DNA of 64,000 nucleotides from JACCTH01 sp963761985 (GCA_963761985.1 CAVXIT010000009.1:96992-160991), one strand, 5' to 3'; counted from the first letter of the stretch, positions 54,514 to 63,992 are shown. Program-made: numbers and translations. Notes: a model not told the origin generated them from the letters alone.

Positions 54514-55419
54514 CTAACCCGACAACGAGCGGATCAGGACGTCAGCCATCGCCGCCAGGAACAACAAACCCAGGTAATAGGTCGAGTTGATGAAGAGCAC
54601 CATCGCCCCCTGCGGTTCTCGCCTCACCCGCAGCGAACCCCAAACGAACCATGCGCCCAGTCCAACCGCGGCCAGCAGATAGATCCAGCCCATCGCTGCC
54701 ACCGGTACGAGCAGCAGCGAGGTGATGGCGGTGAGACCCGCGTAGATCACCATTTGCCTCGTCGTCGCTTCGACCCCGCGTTTGACCGGCAGCATCGGAA
54801 TCCCGGCCGTGGCGTAATCGTCGCGATAGCGCAGGGCCAGGGCCCAAAAGTGGGGCGGTGTCCAGTAAAAAACGACGGCAAACAGGATCCAGGCAGCAAG
54901 GTTGACCTCGCCGGTAACCGCGGCCCAACCAACGAGAGCCGGAGCCGCACCGGCCGCGCCCCCGATGACGATGTTCTGATCCGAAGATCGCTTCAGCCAC
55001 CTGGTATAGACGAAGACGTAAAAGAGCAGGGCTGCGGTCGCTATTGCCGCCGCCAGCCAATGGGCGAACGCGCCCAGCCAGAGGAAACCAAATATTCCAA
55101 GCGACGTCCCAAACACCAGTGCGCTGTGCGGGGTGACCACATGACTCGGCAGCGGGCGACGCGAGGTTCTTTGCATCACCTCATCGATGTCCCGATCGAA
55201 ATAGCAATTGAGCGCATTGGCGCCGGCGGCGGAAAGGGTCCCGCCAATCAGGGTTGCAACGATCAGCCAGGTCCCGGGCCAACCGTTCGCGGCAACAACC
55301 ATCGACGGCACCGTGGTGATCAAGAGGAGTTCAATGATGCGTGGCTTGGTCAGAGCCAGATACGCCCCAAAACGAGCTTTGCCCAGCAGCTTTCGTTCAA
55401 CAATGACGCCCGAGGTCAT
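54514..55419 (-). CDS. ctaB: Protoheme IX farnesyltransferase (heme O synthase)
   Basis: 301 residues, about nine membrane helices. The first Asp-rich motif NALNCYFDRDIDEVMQRTSRRPLP and the second YTRWLKRSSDQNIVIGGAAGAAP region are conserved. It attaches the farnesyl chain to heme b to make heme o for the nearby aa3-type oxidase. It is divergent from the oxidase genes with a 53-bp gap; lgt follows. Confidence 0.95.
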   Translation of the reverse strand: MTSGVIVERKLLGKARFGAYLALTKPRIIELLLITTVPSMVVAANGWPGTWLIVATLIGGTLSAAGANALNCYFDRDIDEVMQRTSRRPLPSHVVTPHSALVFGTSLGIFGFLWLGAFAHWLAAAIATAALLFYVFVYTRWLKRSSDQNIVIGGAAGAAPALVGWAAVTGEVNLAAWILFAVVFYWTPPHFWALALRYRDDYATAGIPMLPVKRGVEATTRQMVIYAGLTAITSLLLVPVAAMGWIYLLAAVGLGAWFVWGSLRVRREPQGAMVLFINSTYYLGLLFLAAMADVLIRSLSG

Positions 55420-55472
55420 AGCTGCGGGAGCCTACCGGCCGTTTAGGAGCCTCCACTCGGTACCCTCGGACG

Positions 55473-56303
55473 GTGCGACGCCGGACCATCCTCCTTCTTT
55501 TGGCAATCGGCGCTTTCGCCTGCAGCCAAGGACCGGCTCCTCTTGCGTACGTCGCAAATGCTCCCGGGACGTTCGACGCCGGCGAACCACAGCGTCTCAT
55601 GGTTGCGTTGGTTGAAGCCGAAACGTCCGAGTTTCTTGCCGCGCCCGACCTTCCCGCCGAAGCCATCCTGGTCGCACCCGATGGCCAAGAGCTCTCCACC
55701 GAGGCCGACTTCGTCTGGACCGTTCCCGACGAAGTCGGCATCTATCTCATCCGCGCCACGTTCGATCAAGCAGGGACCTGGTGGGTAAAGATCAAAGCCA
55801 GGGGCATGACTGAAAGCATGCAGTCATCGTTCATCGTCGGCCAAGACGAAGACCCGATGCCCGGCGTCGGCGACCCTGCCATCTCGGCGGAGACGCGGAC
55901 CACTGCCGACTACGAGCTAGAAGAACTCTCCACTGATCCGGATCCCGACCCAGACTTCTACACGACTTCGTTGGATCAGGCCATCGCAAGTGGTCAGCCC
56001 TCTGTCATCGTCTTCGCCACCCCGGCGTTTTGCGTGAGCCAAACCTGTGGACCGATGCTCGATCAGGTCAAAGGGGTCGCGCAGGAGCACCCCGATACCA
56101 ACTTCCTCCACGTCGAGATCTACGAGAATGCCCACACCGCGACCGCCGACGATCTCCAGATCGACCCGGCGGTAACGGCTTGGGGTCTGCCGAGCGAGCC
56201 GTGGGTTTTTGTCGTGGATGAAAACGGTGTCGTCTCGGCCCGCTTCGAGGGAACCTTGCAGGAAGGCGAGCTCGAGGCCGCTCTTTCCGAGGTCGCTCGC
56301 TAG
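55473..56303 (+). CDS. Thioredoxin-fold lipoprotein near the oxidase genes
   Basis: 276 residues. A lipoprotein signal (ILLLLAIGAFACS) is followed by an Ig-like or Sco-precursor-like region (~40-125). The C-terminal ~110 residues have a thioredoxin fold with CVSQTC (spacing CxxxxC rather than CxxC) and SEPWVFVVDENGVV. The position, starting the cta cluster, suggests a role in copper or thiol handling for CuA maturation. That role is inferred; the CxxxxC spacing argues against classic Sco1 (CxxxC). Confidence 0.7.
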   Translation: MRRRTILLLLAIGAFACSQGPAPLAYVANAPGTFDAGEPQRLMVALVEAETSEFLAAPDLPAEAILVAPDGQELSTEADFVWTVPDEVGIYLIRATFDQAGTWWVKIKARGMTESMQSSFIVGQDEDPMPGVGDPAISAETRTTADYELEELSTDPDPDPDFYTTSLDQAIASGQPSVIVFATPAFCVSQTCGPMLDQVKGVAQEHPDTNFLHVEIYENAHTATADDLQIDPAVTAWGLPSEPWVFVVDENGVVSARFEGTLQEGELEAALSEVAR

Positions 56304-56364
56304 AAATCGCCCAGAACTTTACGCCACAGTTCGCTCCGAACCTCCTCCCCTATGATGCCCGGGC

Positions 56365-57399
56365 ATGGCCCCGAACCGGCATAAAACAATCAAGTCGCGC
56401 CTCTTCCCGCTGGCCACTCTCGCGTTGGTCCTGGCGGGATGCTCGGTTATCGGTATCCCGGATTCACCCCTCAACTCGCTCGATCCTCAAGGTCCCTTCT
56501 CGCGACGGATCGACGGGCTGTTTTGGCCGGTGTTCTGGGTCGCCACCGCGATTTTCGTCCTGGTCGAAGGAGCAGTGGTTGTCGCCGCATTGATCTTTCG
56601 CGATAGGCCGGGTAGGTCCGAGCCTCGGCAGATCCATGGCAACAACAAGCTCGAGATTCTGTGGACGATTATCCCCGCCATCATCCTGGCCGGAGTCGCG
56701 GTGCCAACAGTCAGAGGAGTGGTCGATCTCACGAGCTGTGGAGCCGACGCCTATCCGGTCGAAATCATCGGGCACCAATGGTGGTTCGAATATCGGTATC
56801 CAGAGGAAGGGATCGAAACCGCGACCGTGCTCGTGATCCCGGCGGGGCGCGAGGTTTGCGCGACGATGACTTCCGAGGATGTTCTCCATAACTACTGGAT
56901 CCCCCAGCTCAACGGCAAGCGCTATCTCGTTCCCGGCCAGGAAACTGTGCTGCGTCTGCAAGCCGACGAGCCCGGCGAGTACCGGGGTCAATGCGCAGAG
57001 TTCTGCGGTCTTTCCCACTCGCTGATGCGAGCCGAAGTGCGAGCGGTGACCGAAGCCGAGTTCACGGCCTGGATCGCCGCCCAGAAGGAGCCGGCCATCG
57101 AGCCGGCCGAGGGATCCCCGGAAGCGGCGGGCTTGGAAGTGTTCCTGAACCGGTGCACCCAGTGCCACACCATCGACCCGGTCAATGTCGTCGCCGACGA
57201 CGCCTTCAACGGGCCCAACCTCACCCACTTCATGGACCGGGGCTGGATCGCGGGTGGCTATCTGCCCTATTCGCGTGAGAACCTGACCAGGTGGCTGTCG
57301 AACCCACCCAAGACCAAACCCGGCAGCTTCATGCCCAACCTCGCCTTGACCCAACAGGAGATTGATGCCTTGACTGCGTTCCTGGAGACATTGCGATGA
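56365..57399 (+). CDS. ctaC: Cytochrome c oxidase subunit II with fused cytochrome c (caa3 type)
   Basis: 344 residues. Lipobox Cys26 (LVLAGCS), two membrane helices, then the CuA domain: His175, Cys210, Glu212, Cys214, His218 and Met221 (GQCAEFCGLSHSLM). The C-terminal ~90 residues are a c-type cytochrome with CTQCH (264-268) and distal Met323. Electrons enter at heme c, pass to CuA and then to subunit I. The stop overlaps the ctaD start (ATGA). Confidence 0.95.
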   Translation: MAPNRHKTIKSRLFPLATLALVLAGCSVIGIPDSPLNSLDPQGPFSRRIDGLFWPVFWVATAIFVLVEGAVVVAALIFRDRPGRSEPRQIHGNNKLEILWTIIPAIILAGVAVPTVRGVVDLTSCGADAYPVEIIGHQWWFEYRYPEEGIETATVLVIPAGREVCATMTSEDVLHNYWIPQLNGKRYLVPGQETVLRLQADEPGEYRGQCAEFCGLSHSLMRAEVRAVTEAEFTAWIAAQKEPAIEPAEGSPEAAGLEVFLNRCTQCHTIDPVNVVADDAFNGPNLTHFMDRGWIAGGYLPYSRENLTRWLSNPPKTKPGSFMPNLALTQQEIDALTAFLETLR

Positions 57400-59375
57400 C
57401 CACCACGACTGCCCGCGGAGCCACGATCTTCCGTCGCCCAAGATCGGAGCATGGTTTCTGGTCGTGGATCACGACGGTCGACCACAAGAAGATCGGGATC
57501 ATGTACGGCTACACGGCCTTCATCTTCTTTTTGATCGGAGGTGTGGAAGCGCTGTTGTTGCGCATTCATCTCGCGTCGGCCGAAAGCACCTTCCTCACCG
57601 CCGCCGATTACAACGGCCTCTTCACGACCCATGCGGTGACCATGATCTTCCTCGTCGTGATGCCGATGTCAGCGGCGTTTTTCAACTACCTGCTTCCGCT
57701 GATGATCGGGGCGCGCGATGTCGCCTTCCCCCGTCTCAATGGCCTGTCCTACTGGATCTTCCTCTTCGGCGGTCTCTTTCTCTACTCGGGCCTTTTGTTC
57801 TCCTCGGTAACGGCGCCGCTCGGTGTTGCTCCCGGCGTGCCCGGCAACCTCGACCCCGCTGACGCCCGCACTTTCGGCGCGCTCCCCGACGGGGGCTGGT
57901 TCATGTACCAGCCCAACGCCGGGGCCGACTTCTCACCCGGCCGGGCCATGGACTTCGCGGTGCTTGGCCTCCAGCTCCTGGGCATCGCCTCGCTTCTATC
58001 CGCGGTGAACTTCATCGTCACGTTCTTCAACCTCCGGGCGAAAGGAATGCGGCTGTTGCGCGTCCCGGTCTTCATTTGGATGACGCTGGTCGTCGCTTTC
58101 CTCCTGCTCTTCTCGCTGCCGATCATCGCCATCGCCCTTTTCATGGTTACCTTCGACCGCCAGTTCGGAACTTTGTTCTTCGACGCGACTGCCGGCGGCG
58201 ATCCGATTCTCTGGCAGCACCTCTTCTGGCTGTTCGGCCATCCTGAGGTCTACATTTTGATCCTGCCGGCGATGGGGATCGTCTCGGAGATCATCCCGGT
58301 CTTCAGCCGGAAACCCCTCTTCGGCTACGCCGCGGTTGTGTTCGCCGGGGCCGGCATCGCGTTTCTCGGCTTTGGGGTGTGGGCTCACCACATGTTCGCC
58401 TCGGGCATCTCCACGGTGGCGCAGGTGGGCTTCGGAATCACCACGATCACGATCGCCATTCCAACTGGCGTGAAGATCTTCAACTGGTTAGGGACGCTTT
58501 GGCTCGGGAGGATTCGATTAGCCACGCCGATGCTTTTCGCCCTTGGCTTCCTCACCATGTTCACCATCGGCGGACTTTCCGGAGTCACTCATGCCGTGGT
58601 GCCTTCCGACTGGCAGCAGCACGACACCTATTACATCGTCGCCCACTTCCACTACGTCTTGTTTGGTGGCGCCATCTTCGGTCTCTTTGGCGGCCTCTAC
58701 TACTGGTTCCCCAAATTCAGCGGGCGCATGCTCAACGAGAGGCTCGGCAAGGTCCATTTCTGGCTGTGGATGCTCGGTTTCAACCTGACCTTCGCCCCGA
58801 TGCACTGGCTCGGCCTGCAGGGGATGATCCGCCGCACGTGGCGCTACGACCCGAGTCTCGAGTTCTGGAACCGAATCGTCTCCGTCGGCGCCTTCATCAT
58901 CGCCCTGGGACTGCTGGTCTTCATGGTGAACTTCTACAACTCCAAGCGCCGGGGCCAGGTGGCCGGCATGGACCCGTGGGACGCACGCACGCTCGAGTGG
59001 GCCATCCCCAATCCAACGCCCGTATTCAACTTCGCCGAGGTTCCAGTGGTGCACGGTCTGGATGAGTTCTGGCACCAGAAGTACGGCGAAGACAAGACGG
59101 GACGGCCGGTTCGACGGGAAGATGCCGAGGCCACGATCGAACGGCTGCACGAGATCGGCACCAATCCCCCCGAGCCGATCCATCTGCCGAGTCCGAGCTA
59201 CTTCCCGATCATCATGGCCGCCGGTCTTCCCCTCATCGCCTACGGGATCATCTTTCACCTCTCCATGTTCGGCAAGGCGCTGATCGCCGTCGGGACGCTG
59301 ATCTCGCTGGCCGCTTTGATCGGATGGGGATCGGAGCCGCTCGAAGAGGCGCACATGGAAGCCGTCCACACGTGA
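57396..59375 (+). CDS. ctaD: Cytochrome c oxidase subunit I
   Basis: 659 residues, longer than the ~550 core because of a C-terminal extension with two more hydrophobic segments (YFPIIMAAGLPLIAYG). Heme a ligand His79; CuB ligands His282 cross-linked to Tyr286 (GHPEVYILILP), His331 and His332; the heme a3 His lies in YIVAHFHYVLFGG. It reduces oxygen to water and pumps protons. Its stop overlaps the GTG of ctaE. Confidence 0.97.
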   Translation: MTTTTARGATIFRRPRSEHGFWSWITTVDHKKIGIMYGYTAFIFFLIGGVEALLLRIHLASAESTFLTAADYNGLFTTHAVTMIFLVVMPMSAAFFNYLLPLMIGARDVAFPRLNGLSYWIFLFGGLFLYSGLLFSSVTAPLGVAPGVPGNLDPADARTFGALPDGGWFMYQPNAGADFSPGRAMDFAVLGLQLLGIASLLSAVNFIVTFFNLRAKGMRLLRVPVFIWMTLVVAFLLLFSLPIIAIALFMVTFDRQFGTLFFDATAGGDPILWQHLFWLFGHPEVYILILPAMGIVSEIIPVFSRKPLFGYAAVVFAGAGIAFLGFGVWAHHMFASGISTVAQVGFGITTITIAIPTGVKIFNWLGTLWLGRIRLATPMLFALGFLTMFTIGGLSGVTHAVVPSDWQQHDTYYIVAHFHYVLFGGAIFGLFGGLYYWFPKFSGRMLNERLGKVHFWLWMLGFNLTFAPMHWLGLQGMIRRTWRYDPSLEFWNRIVSVGAFIIALGLLVFMVNFYNSKRRGQVAGMDPWDARTLEWAIPNPTPVFNFAEVPVVHGLDEFWHQKYGEDKTGRPVRREDAEATIERLHEIGTNPPEPIHLPSPSYFPIIMAAGLPLIAYGIIFHLSMFGKALIAVGTLISLAALIGWGSEPLEEAHMEAVHT

Positions 59376-60010
59376 CGGCCGCCGCCCACGAGGTGACCGA
59401 GGGAGATCATCACGACGAGCACGAGTCGACCGGGATCGAGAACCGCAAGCTGGGAATGTGGGCGTTTCTCAGCTCCGAGTTCTTGTTCTTCGGTGCTCTC
59501 ATCACCAACTACTTGCTCTATTCGAGTCGTGACTTCGAAGTAGGCCCGACGCCGGCCGAGATTTACGACATCCCCTTCACCTCGGTGAGCTCGTTCGTCC
59601 TCCTGATGAGCTCGCTGACGATGGTGCTGGCGCATAACGCCCTATCGCGAGGCGACCAGGGAGCGACGCGCACCTGGCTGCTCGCCACCGCAATGCTGGG
59701 ATCGGTTTTCCTCGCGGGACAGGTCTTCGAGTTCACCGAGTTCATCACCATCGAGGGCATGACCATGCAGACCAACCCGGCGGCCTCAGCCTTCTTCGTG
59801 CTGACAGGCTTCCACGGAACCCACGTTGCGATCGGCGTCATCATGCTGCTCTCGCTCTTCGGACTCTCGAAGCGGATGGGCGGTCTCACCGATAAGAGGT
59901 TTCTCAACCTGGAACTCGTCGGCCTCTACTGGCACTTCGTAGACATCATCTGGATCGTGATCTTCACCGTGGTCTACCTTTTGACTGCAGTTCCACCCGA
60001 GGGCCTATGA
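59372..60010 (+). CDS. ctaE: Cytochrome c oxidase subunit III
   Basis: 212 residues with five membrane helices: KLGMWAFLSSEFLFFGALITNY at the N-terminus, FHGTHVAIGVIMLL and YWHFVDIIWIVIFTVVYLL at the C-terminus. Start GTG 59372 in the ctaD stop (GTGA); the stop overlaps the following ATG. Confidence 0.95.
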   Translation: MTAAAHEVTEGDHHDEHESTGIENRKLGMWAFLSSEFLFFGALITNYLLYSSRDFEVGPTPAEIYDIPFTSVSSFVLLMSSLTMVLAHNALSRGDQGATRTWLLATAMLGSVFLAGQVFEFTEFITIEGMTMQTNPAASAFFVLTGFHGTHVAIGVIMLLSLFGLSKRMGGLTDKRFLNLELVGLYWHFVDIIWIVIFTVVYLLTAVPPEGL

Positions 60011-60333
60011 CAGATCAACATGTGACCGAAGAACACCATGTCGCTCATCCGACCCCGGCGCAATACGTCAAGATTGCTGTCGGTCTCGCGATTCTCACCG
60101 CGGTTGAGGTGGCCCTGTTTTACATCAACAATGCGCTGAGTCTCGGCTGGCTCAACACTGCCGCCCTCTTGATCCTCGCCTTCCTCAAGTTCTTCATCGT
60201 CGTCGGCTGGTACATGCACATCCGGTACGAAAAGGCGACTATCAGCCGGTTCTTCATTTTCGGTTTCGTGCTCGCTCTGTCGCTCTATGCCGTCGTCCTG
60301 ATCGGGTTCGGGGTGCTGGCCGCCAGTCGCTGA
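60007..60333 (+). CDS. Cytochrome c oxidase subunit IV (prokaryotic COX4 type)
   Basis: 108 residues with three membrane segments: YVKIAVGLAILTAVEVALFY, AALLILAFLKFFIVVGWYMH and RFFIFGFVLALSLYAVVLIGFG. This matches the caa3/aa3 small subunit of Actinobacteria and Bacillus. The ATG overlaps the ctaE stop. Confidence 0.85.
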   Translation: MTDQHVTEEHHVAHPTPAQYVKIAVGLAILTAVEVALFYINNALSLGWLNTAALLILAFLKFFIVVGWYMHIRYEKATISRFFIFGFVLALSLYAVVLIGFGVLAASR

Positions 60334-60346
60334 TGGCCAACTGTCC

Positions 60347-61162
60347 ATGACTGGGCTCCCGCCTTTCCACGTTCACTGGGACGTGGTGGTGATCCTGGGA
60401 ACAATCGGCTTGGCCTATTGGTGGCTGCAGTCGCGGCTTCGGCCTCAGCTGAACGCCTCGCTTCCCGCGCCGACGGGCCGACAGTGGGGGTTGTTCTACA
60501 CCGGTCTCGGCTTGCTGGTGTTCACCTCGACCTGGCCGATGCATGACCTCGCCGAGCAGAGCCTTTACTGGATCCACATGGTCAACCACATGACTCTGAC
60601 ACTGCTGGCGCCTCCTCTTTTGCTGCTGGGTTTCAACCGGCCGATGGCCGACTTCCTTCTTGGTCGCCCCCGCATCCTGACCTGGCTCCGACCTCTGGCT
60701 CAACCGGTCGTCGCCTTTGCCATCTTCAACCTGGGGCTCATCGCGACCCACTGGCCCGAAGCGGTGGCCCTATCCCTGCGCAGTGAAGTAGCGCACTTCA
60801 GCATCCACTCCTTTCTATTCCTCTCCGGACTGCTGATGTGGATGCCAGTGGCATCGCCGGCTTCGGTGATTCCCCGCATCGCCCCTCCACTGCAGCTGCT
60901 CTACCTGTTCCTGAATTCGATCCTTCCCATCGTGCCGGCTGGCTTTCTCACCTTCAGCCAGATCCCGATCTATCCCGCATATGGCGATGCGTCCCTCGCC
61001 TTCGGTCTCACAGCCGTCGAGGACCAAACCACTGCCGGACTGATCATGAAGATTGGTGGGACGATGATCTTCTGGGTAGTGATGGCGTTCATCTGGTTCC
61101 GCTGGGCTTCGGAGGAAAAGCGCTGGGACCGGATCGAGGAGGAACTGCGCGCACCGCTGTGA
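60347..61162 (+). CDS. ctaG: Cytochrome c oxidase assembly protein CtaG
   Basis: 271 residues with about seven membrane helices. PPLLLLGFNRPMADFLLGRPR and the His-rich MHDLAEQSLYWIHMVNHMTLTL typify the caa3-assembly CtaG family, which helps insert copper into subunit I. It follows the subunit IV gene by 13 bp. Confidence 0.9.
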   Translation: MTGLPPFHVHWDVVVILGTIGLAYWWLQSRLRPQLNASLPAPTGRQWGLFYTGLGLLVFTSTWPMHDLAEQSLYWIHMVNHMTLTLLAPPLLLLGFNRPMADFLLGRPRILTWLRPLAQPVVAFAIFNLGLIATHWPEAVALSLRSEVAHFSIHSFLFLSGLLMWMPVASPASVIPRIAPPLQLLYLFLNSILPIVPAGFLTFSQIPIYPAYGDASLAFGLTAVEDQTTAGLIMKIGGTMIFWVVMAFIWFRWASEEKRWDRIEEELRAPL

Positions 61163-61166
61163 GCGA

Positions 61167-61451
61167 GTGGTGAAAGCGACCCTGCTCGCACTATTGCTGC
61201 TGATCGCTTGCGGCCAAGACAGCGGAACCGTGATGGGAGTGGTGACTCAAGTCGACGGTGATTTGTCGAAGGTTCGGACGTTCACTCTTCTCGTCGAGGG
61301 CGACGCGATGACCTTCACCCCGGCCGAGGATGGCGACTTCGCCTACCCCTTAACTCATCTACGCGAGCATTTGCGTGACGGAACGCCGGTTCGCGTGAGT
61401 TGGGAACGGGACGGTGACCGGAATCTGGCAGTCGCGGTCAGTGATCCCTAA
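61167..61451 (+). CDS. Small lipoprotein of unknown function
   Basis: 94 residues with a clear lipobox (LLALLLLIACGQ) and a compact beta-rich remainder (GVVTQVDGDLSKVRTFTLLVEGDAMTFTPAEDG). Such small proteins often end caa3 operons. Start at one of the adjacent GTG codons 61167/61170, just after the ctaG stop. Converges with the next gene (4-bp overlap). Confidence 0.72.
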   Translation: MVKATLLALLLLIACGQDSGTVMGVVTQVDGDLSKVRTFTLLVEGDAMTFTPAEDGDFAYPLTHLREHLRDGTPVRVSWERDGDRNLAVAVSDP

Positions 61452-62638
61452 CCGGCGGCAGTCGTAGTCGCGACGATTGTGGTGGTGGTAGCGCCGGCTT
61501 CGGCTACCTCTTCTTCTTCATGTACCGGACTTCGAGCGAGAAGCACGGCCATCACGATCATCAGCACTACTCCGATTCCGGATAGGGCGAGGAGAAATTC
61601 GCCGCGACTGATCTTCATTCCTGGCTTGGAAGCCGAGAGTGAAGCGACGGCCAGGATGCTGGCGGAAGCGATGATCGCCAGAATCGGAGCTCCTGCGGCC
61701 GACAGGTGGCTGCTCCGAACCAGGACGACAGCGAGCGGCAGGACCAGAACTGCGAGCGCGACTAGCCCGGCGAGCGGAACCCCGATCGCGCCGGCCAGAC
61801 GGCGCTGCACCGTTTCAACTTCACCGGCCTCATGATCGTGCACCCCCGCCGGTACCCCGATCGCCTGAACCAGGGCAGCGGTGATCCAACCCATCAAGGC
61901 TCCGCCAAGCAGGACCACGAATATCGCGGAGACAACTGGTAGCTGGATCAAGTTGTCGACACCCTCGACGGGCTGGCCAAACGAGGCCAAAGTTGCTCCG
62001 GCGCCTAGACCGAGGACGAGGCCGACCAGCGCCCCAGCAGCCGACGTCAGGCCGACGCGACTCACCAATGCGTTGCCGGGCGAAATCCAGCCGGTCAAGG
62101 TCCGCGAGAGGGCCGCGACCACAGCGCCAAAGACGAGAGAGAAGAGAGCGGTGATCAATGTCAGTCGCCCTCGGTCAACGATCACCGCCGGACTGAAGTC
62201 GCCTTCGGTCCCAAGGATCGAAGCATTGGGAAGCAGCCAGGGGGAAGCTGCCAACAATCCCACGATCCCGAGAAGCGCACCGCTGACCATTCCCACCCGT
62301 CCGGCCACGCGGATTCGCTGACGGAGATCGTCGGCTTCTGGCTTCTCGTCGGGTTCCTCCGCCTCCAGCACGGCGACGGCGGCCGGGACCATGACCGGAG
62401 CCGGTCCGGGGGCCGCAACTACCTCGGTGGCGGGAGTGGCAGGGGCCGTTTCAGCCGGGTCGGGAATTTCCGCCGCCGGGACCGGTGGTGCCCCGACGGG
62501 GGCCGAGGTACCTCCGGCCCACGCGGCCAGGATGTCATCGACGCTGGCTCCGCTGGCCTTGGCTCTCGCCTCGGCTGACCGCCGAACTATCGCCTCCGGA
62601 GCTCCCAGGGCTGAGGCGGCAGCGGCAAGATCGCTCAT
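61448..62638 (-). CDS. Seven-helix membrane protein with cytoplasmic Ala/Pro-rich N-terminus, unknown function
   Basis: 396 residues. Residues ~1-45 resemble a small helical domain (LGAPEAIVRRSAEARAKASGASVDDILAAWAGG); ~45-110 are Ala/Pro/Glu-rich; then about seven membrane helices and a Thr-rich tail (TTTTIVATTTAAG). No known transport or catalytic motif. ATG 62638 faces the inverted-repeat element. Confidence 0.7.
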   Translation of the reverse strand: MSDLAAAASALGAPEAIVRRSAEARAKASGASVDDILAAWAGGTSAPVGAPPVPAAEIPDPAETAPATPATEVVAAPGPAPVMVPAAVAVLEAEEPDEKPEADDLRQRIRVAGRVGMVSGALLGIVGLLAASPWLLPNASILGTEGDFSPAVIVDRGRLTLITALFSLVFGAVVAALSRTLTGWISPGNALVSRVGLTSAAGALVGLVLGLGAGATLASFGQPVEGVDNLIQLPVVSAIFVVLLGGALMGWITAALVQAIGVPAGVHDHEAGEVETVQRRLAGAIGVPLAGLVALAVLVLPLAVVLVRSSHLSAAGAPILAIIASASILAVASLSASKPGMKISRGEFLLALSGIGVVLMIVMAVLLARSPVHEEEEVAEAGATTTTIVATTTAAG

Positions 62639-62654
62639 CGGCGGCGGAGGATAG

Positions 62655-62821
62655 TTTCTCCCCCCGGAGGGGGGAGTACCCGAGCGAAGGAGGGGAGAAG
62701 GGGGCGTTTTCTGACCGCGACAAGGCTTTCCTTCTCGACGCGGTCGCGATGAACAACCTCGGCGCGTCGAGAGAACGCCCCCCTCCCGGCTCCGCCGGAC
62801 TCCCCCCTCCGGGGGGAGAAA
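62655..62821. repeat. 167-bp inverted-repeat (MITE-like or foldback) element
   Basis: The outermost 23 bp (62655-62677 and 62799-62821) are perfect inverted copies beginning TTTCTCCCCCCGGAGG. A second, imperfect inverted pair follows (GGGGGCGTTTTCT near 62702, AGAACGCCCCCCT near 62772), and an inner CTCGACGCG/CGCGTCGAG pair completes a long foldback. No ORF of its own. It fills most of the 196-bp gap between divergent genes, so it overlaps or carries their promoters and the leader of the right-hand gene. Confidence 0.7.
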
Positions 62822-62834
62822 TTACGATCGGGCG

Positions 62835-63992
62835 ATGACAAAACCGTTCGACATGGGAATGGTCCAGCGAGGGGCGCGCAACCGGCGCACACCGTTCTTC
62901 GAGGCAACGCAGAAGTATGGGCCGCAGGGGTTCACGGTCTACAACCACATGTACTTCCCGATCCGTTTCGACACCTTCGAGGAGGAGTTCGAAACGCTTC
63001 TCAACGGGGTGACGCTTTGGGATGTCTCCGTTGAGCGATGCCTCGAGATCTCAGGTCCCGATGGTCTGCGGTTTGCCCAACTTCTGACTCCGCGGAATTT
63101 GGCCAAGTGTGCAGTCGGTCAGGCGAAGTACGTCCTCGTGTGCGATTCCGACGGCGGAATCGTCAACGACCCGGTGCTGACGCGGATGGACGAGAACACT
63201 TTCTGGTTTGCGCTCGCCTCGTCGGATGCATTGCTTTTCGCCCGCGGATTGAAGAATGCCTATCCCGATCTCGATGTCTCGATCAAGGAGGCCGACGTTT
63301 CCCCGTTGCAGGTGCAGGGACCAAAGTCGAAGGACCTGATGACTGACTTGATTGGCGACGAAATCGGGACACTCAAGTACTACCACTGGACCCACGCGGA
63401 AATTGCGGACGTGCCGGTAGTGATTACCCGCACTGGATGGACCTCGGAAGTGGGCTACGAGGTCTATCTGACTGACGGATCCAAAGGCACCGAGGTATAC
63501 GAGGCGATCATGAACGCCGGCCAGCCCTATGGCATCCGTCCAACCGGTCCCTCTGATATCCGGCGCATCGAAGGAGCGATCTTCAATTGGGGCGCCGACA
63601 TGACTTACGAGAACAACGCCTTCGAGCTGGGACTCGAAAGGTTGGTCGACTTCGAGCTAGCCGACGGGGACTGCATCTCGATTGCCGCCTATCGAAAAAT
63701 CGACGAGAACGGAATCACTCAGAAGATCAACGGAGTAGTGATCGACGGCGAGCCATTCCCCGAGCTCAACAACACCAAGTGGCCTGCATTGGTCGACGGC
63801 CGCCAGGCGGGCAAAGTGACTTCGGCGATCTATTCGCCCCGGCTTCGACAGAACCTCGGCTACTGCTGGCTACCGATCGAAAACTCCCAACAGGGCCAGC
63901 AGGTAACGATCGATTCAGAGTGGGGCCAACGGACGGCCACGGTCACGCCGATGCCTTTCGTCGATCCCGAAAAGCGAATCCCGATCTCCTAA
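62835..63992 (+). CDS. GcvT-fold aminomethyltransferase, DmdA-like
   Basis: 385 residues. The start YNHMYFPIRF, the WDVSVERCLEISGPDGLRFAQLLTPR stretch and GGIVNDPVLTRMDENTFW are closer to DMSP demethylase (DmdA) and its relatives than to the glycine-cleavage T protein. These enzymes move a methyl or aminomethyl group to tetrahydrofolate. DMSP, dimethylglycine or glycine-like substrates are possible; no glycine-cleavage partners are in view. The ATG lies 13 bp after the inverted-repeat element, so its leader is set by that element. The stop at 63992 is inside the window. Confidence 0.82.
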   Translation: MTKPFDMGMVQRGARNRRTPFFEATQKYGPQGFTVYNHMYFPIRFDTFEEEFETLLNGVTLWDVSVERCLEISGPDGLRFAQLLTPRNLAKCAVGQAKYVLVCDSDGGIVNDPVLTRMDENTFWFALASSDALLFARGLKNAYPDLDVSIKEADVSPLQVQGPKSKDLMTDLIGDEIGTLKYYHWTHAEIADVPVVITRTGWTSEVGYEVYLTDGSKGTEVYEAIMNAGQPYGIRPTGPSDIRRIEGAIFNWGADMTYENNAFELGLERLVDFELADGDCISIAAYRKIDENGITQKINGVVIDGEPFPELNNTKWPALVDGRQAGKVTSAIYSPRLRQNLGYCWLPIENSQQGQQVTIDSEWGQRTATVTPMPFVDPEKRIPIS

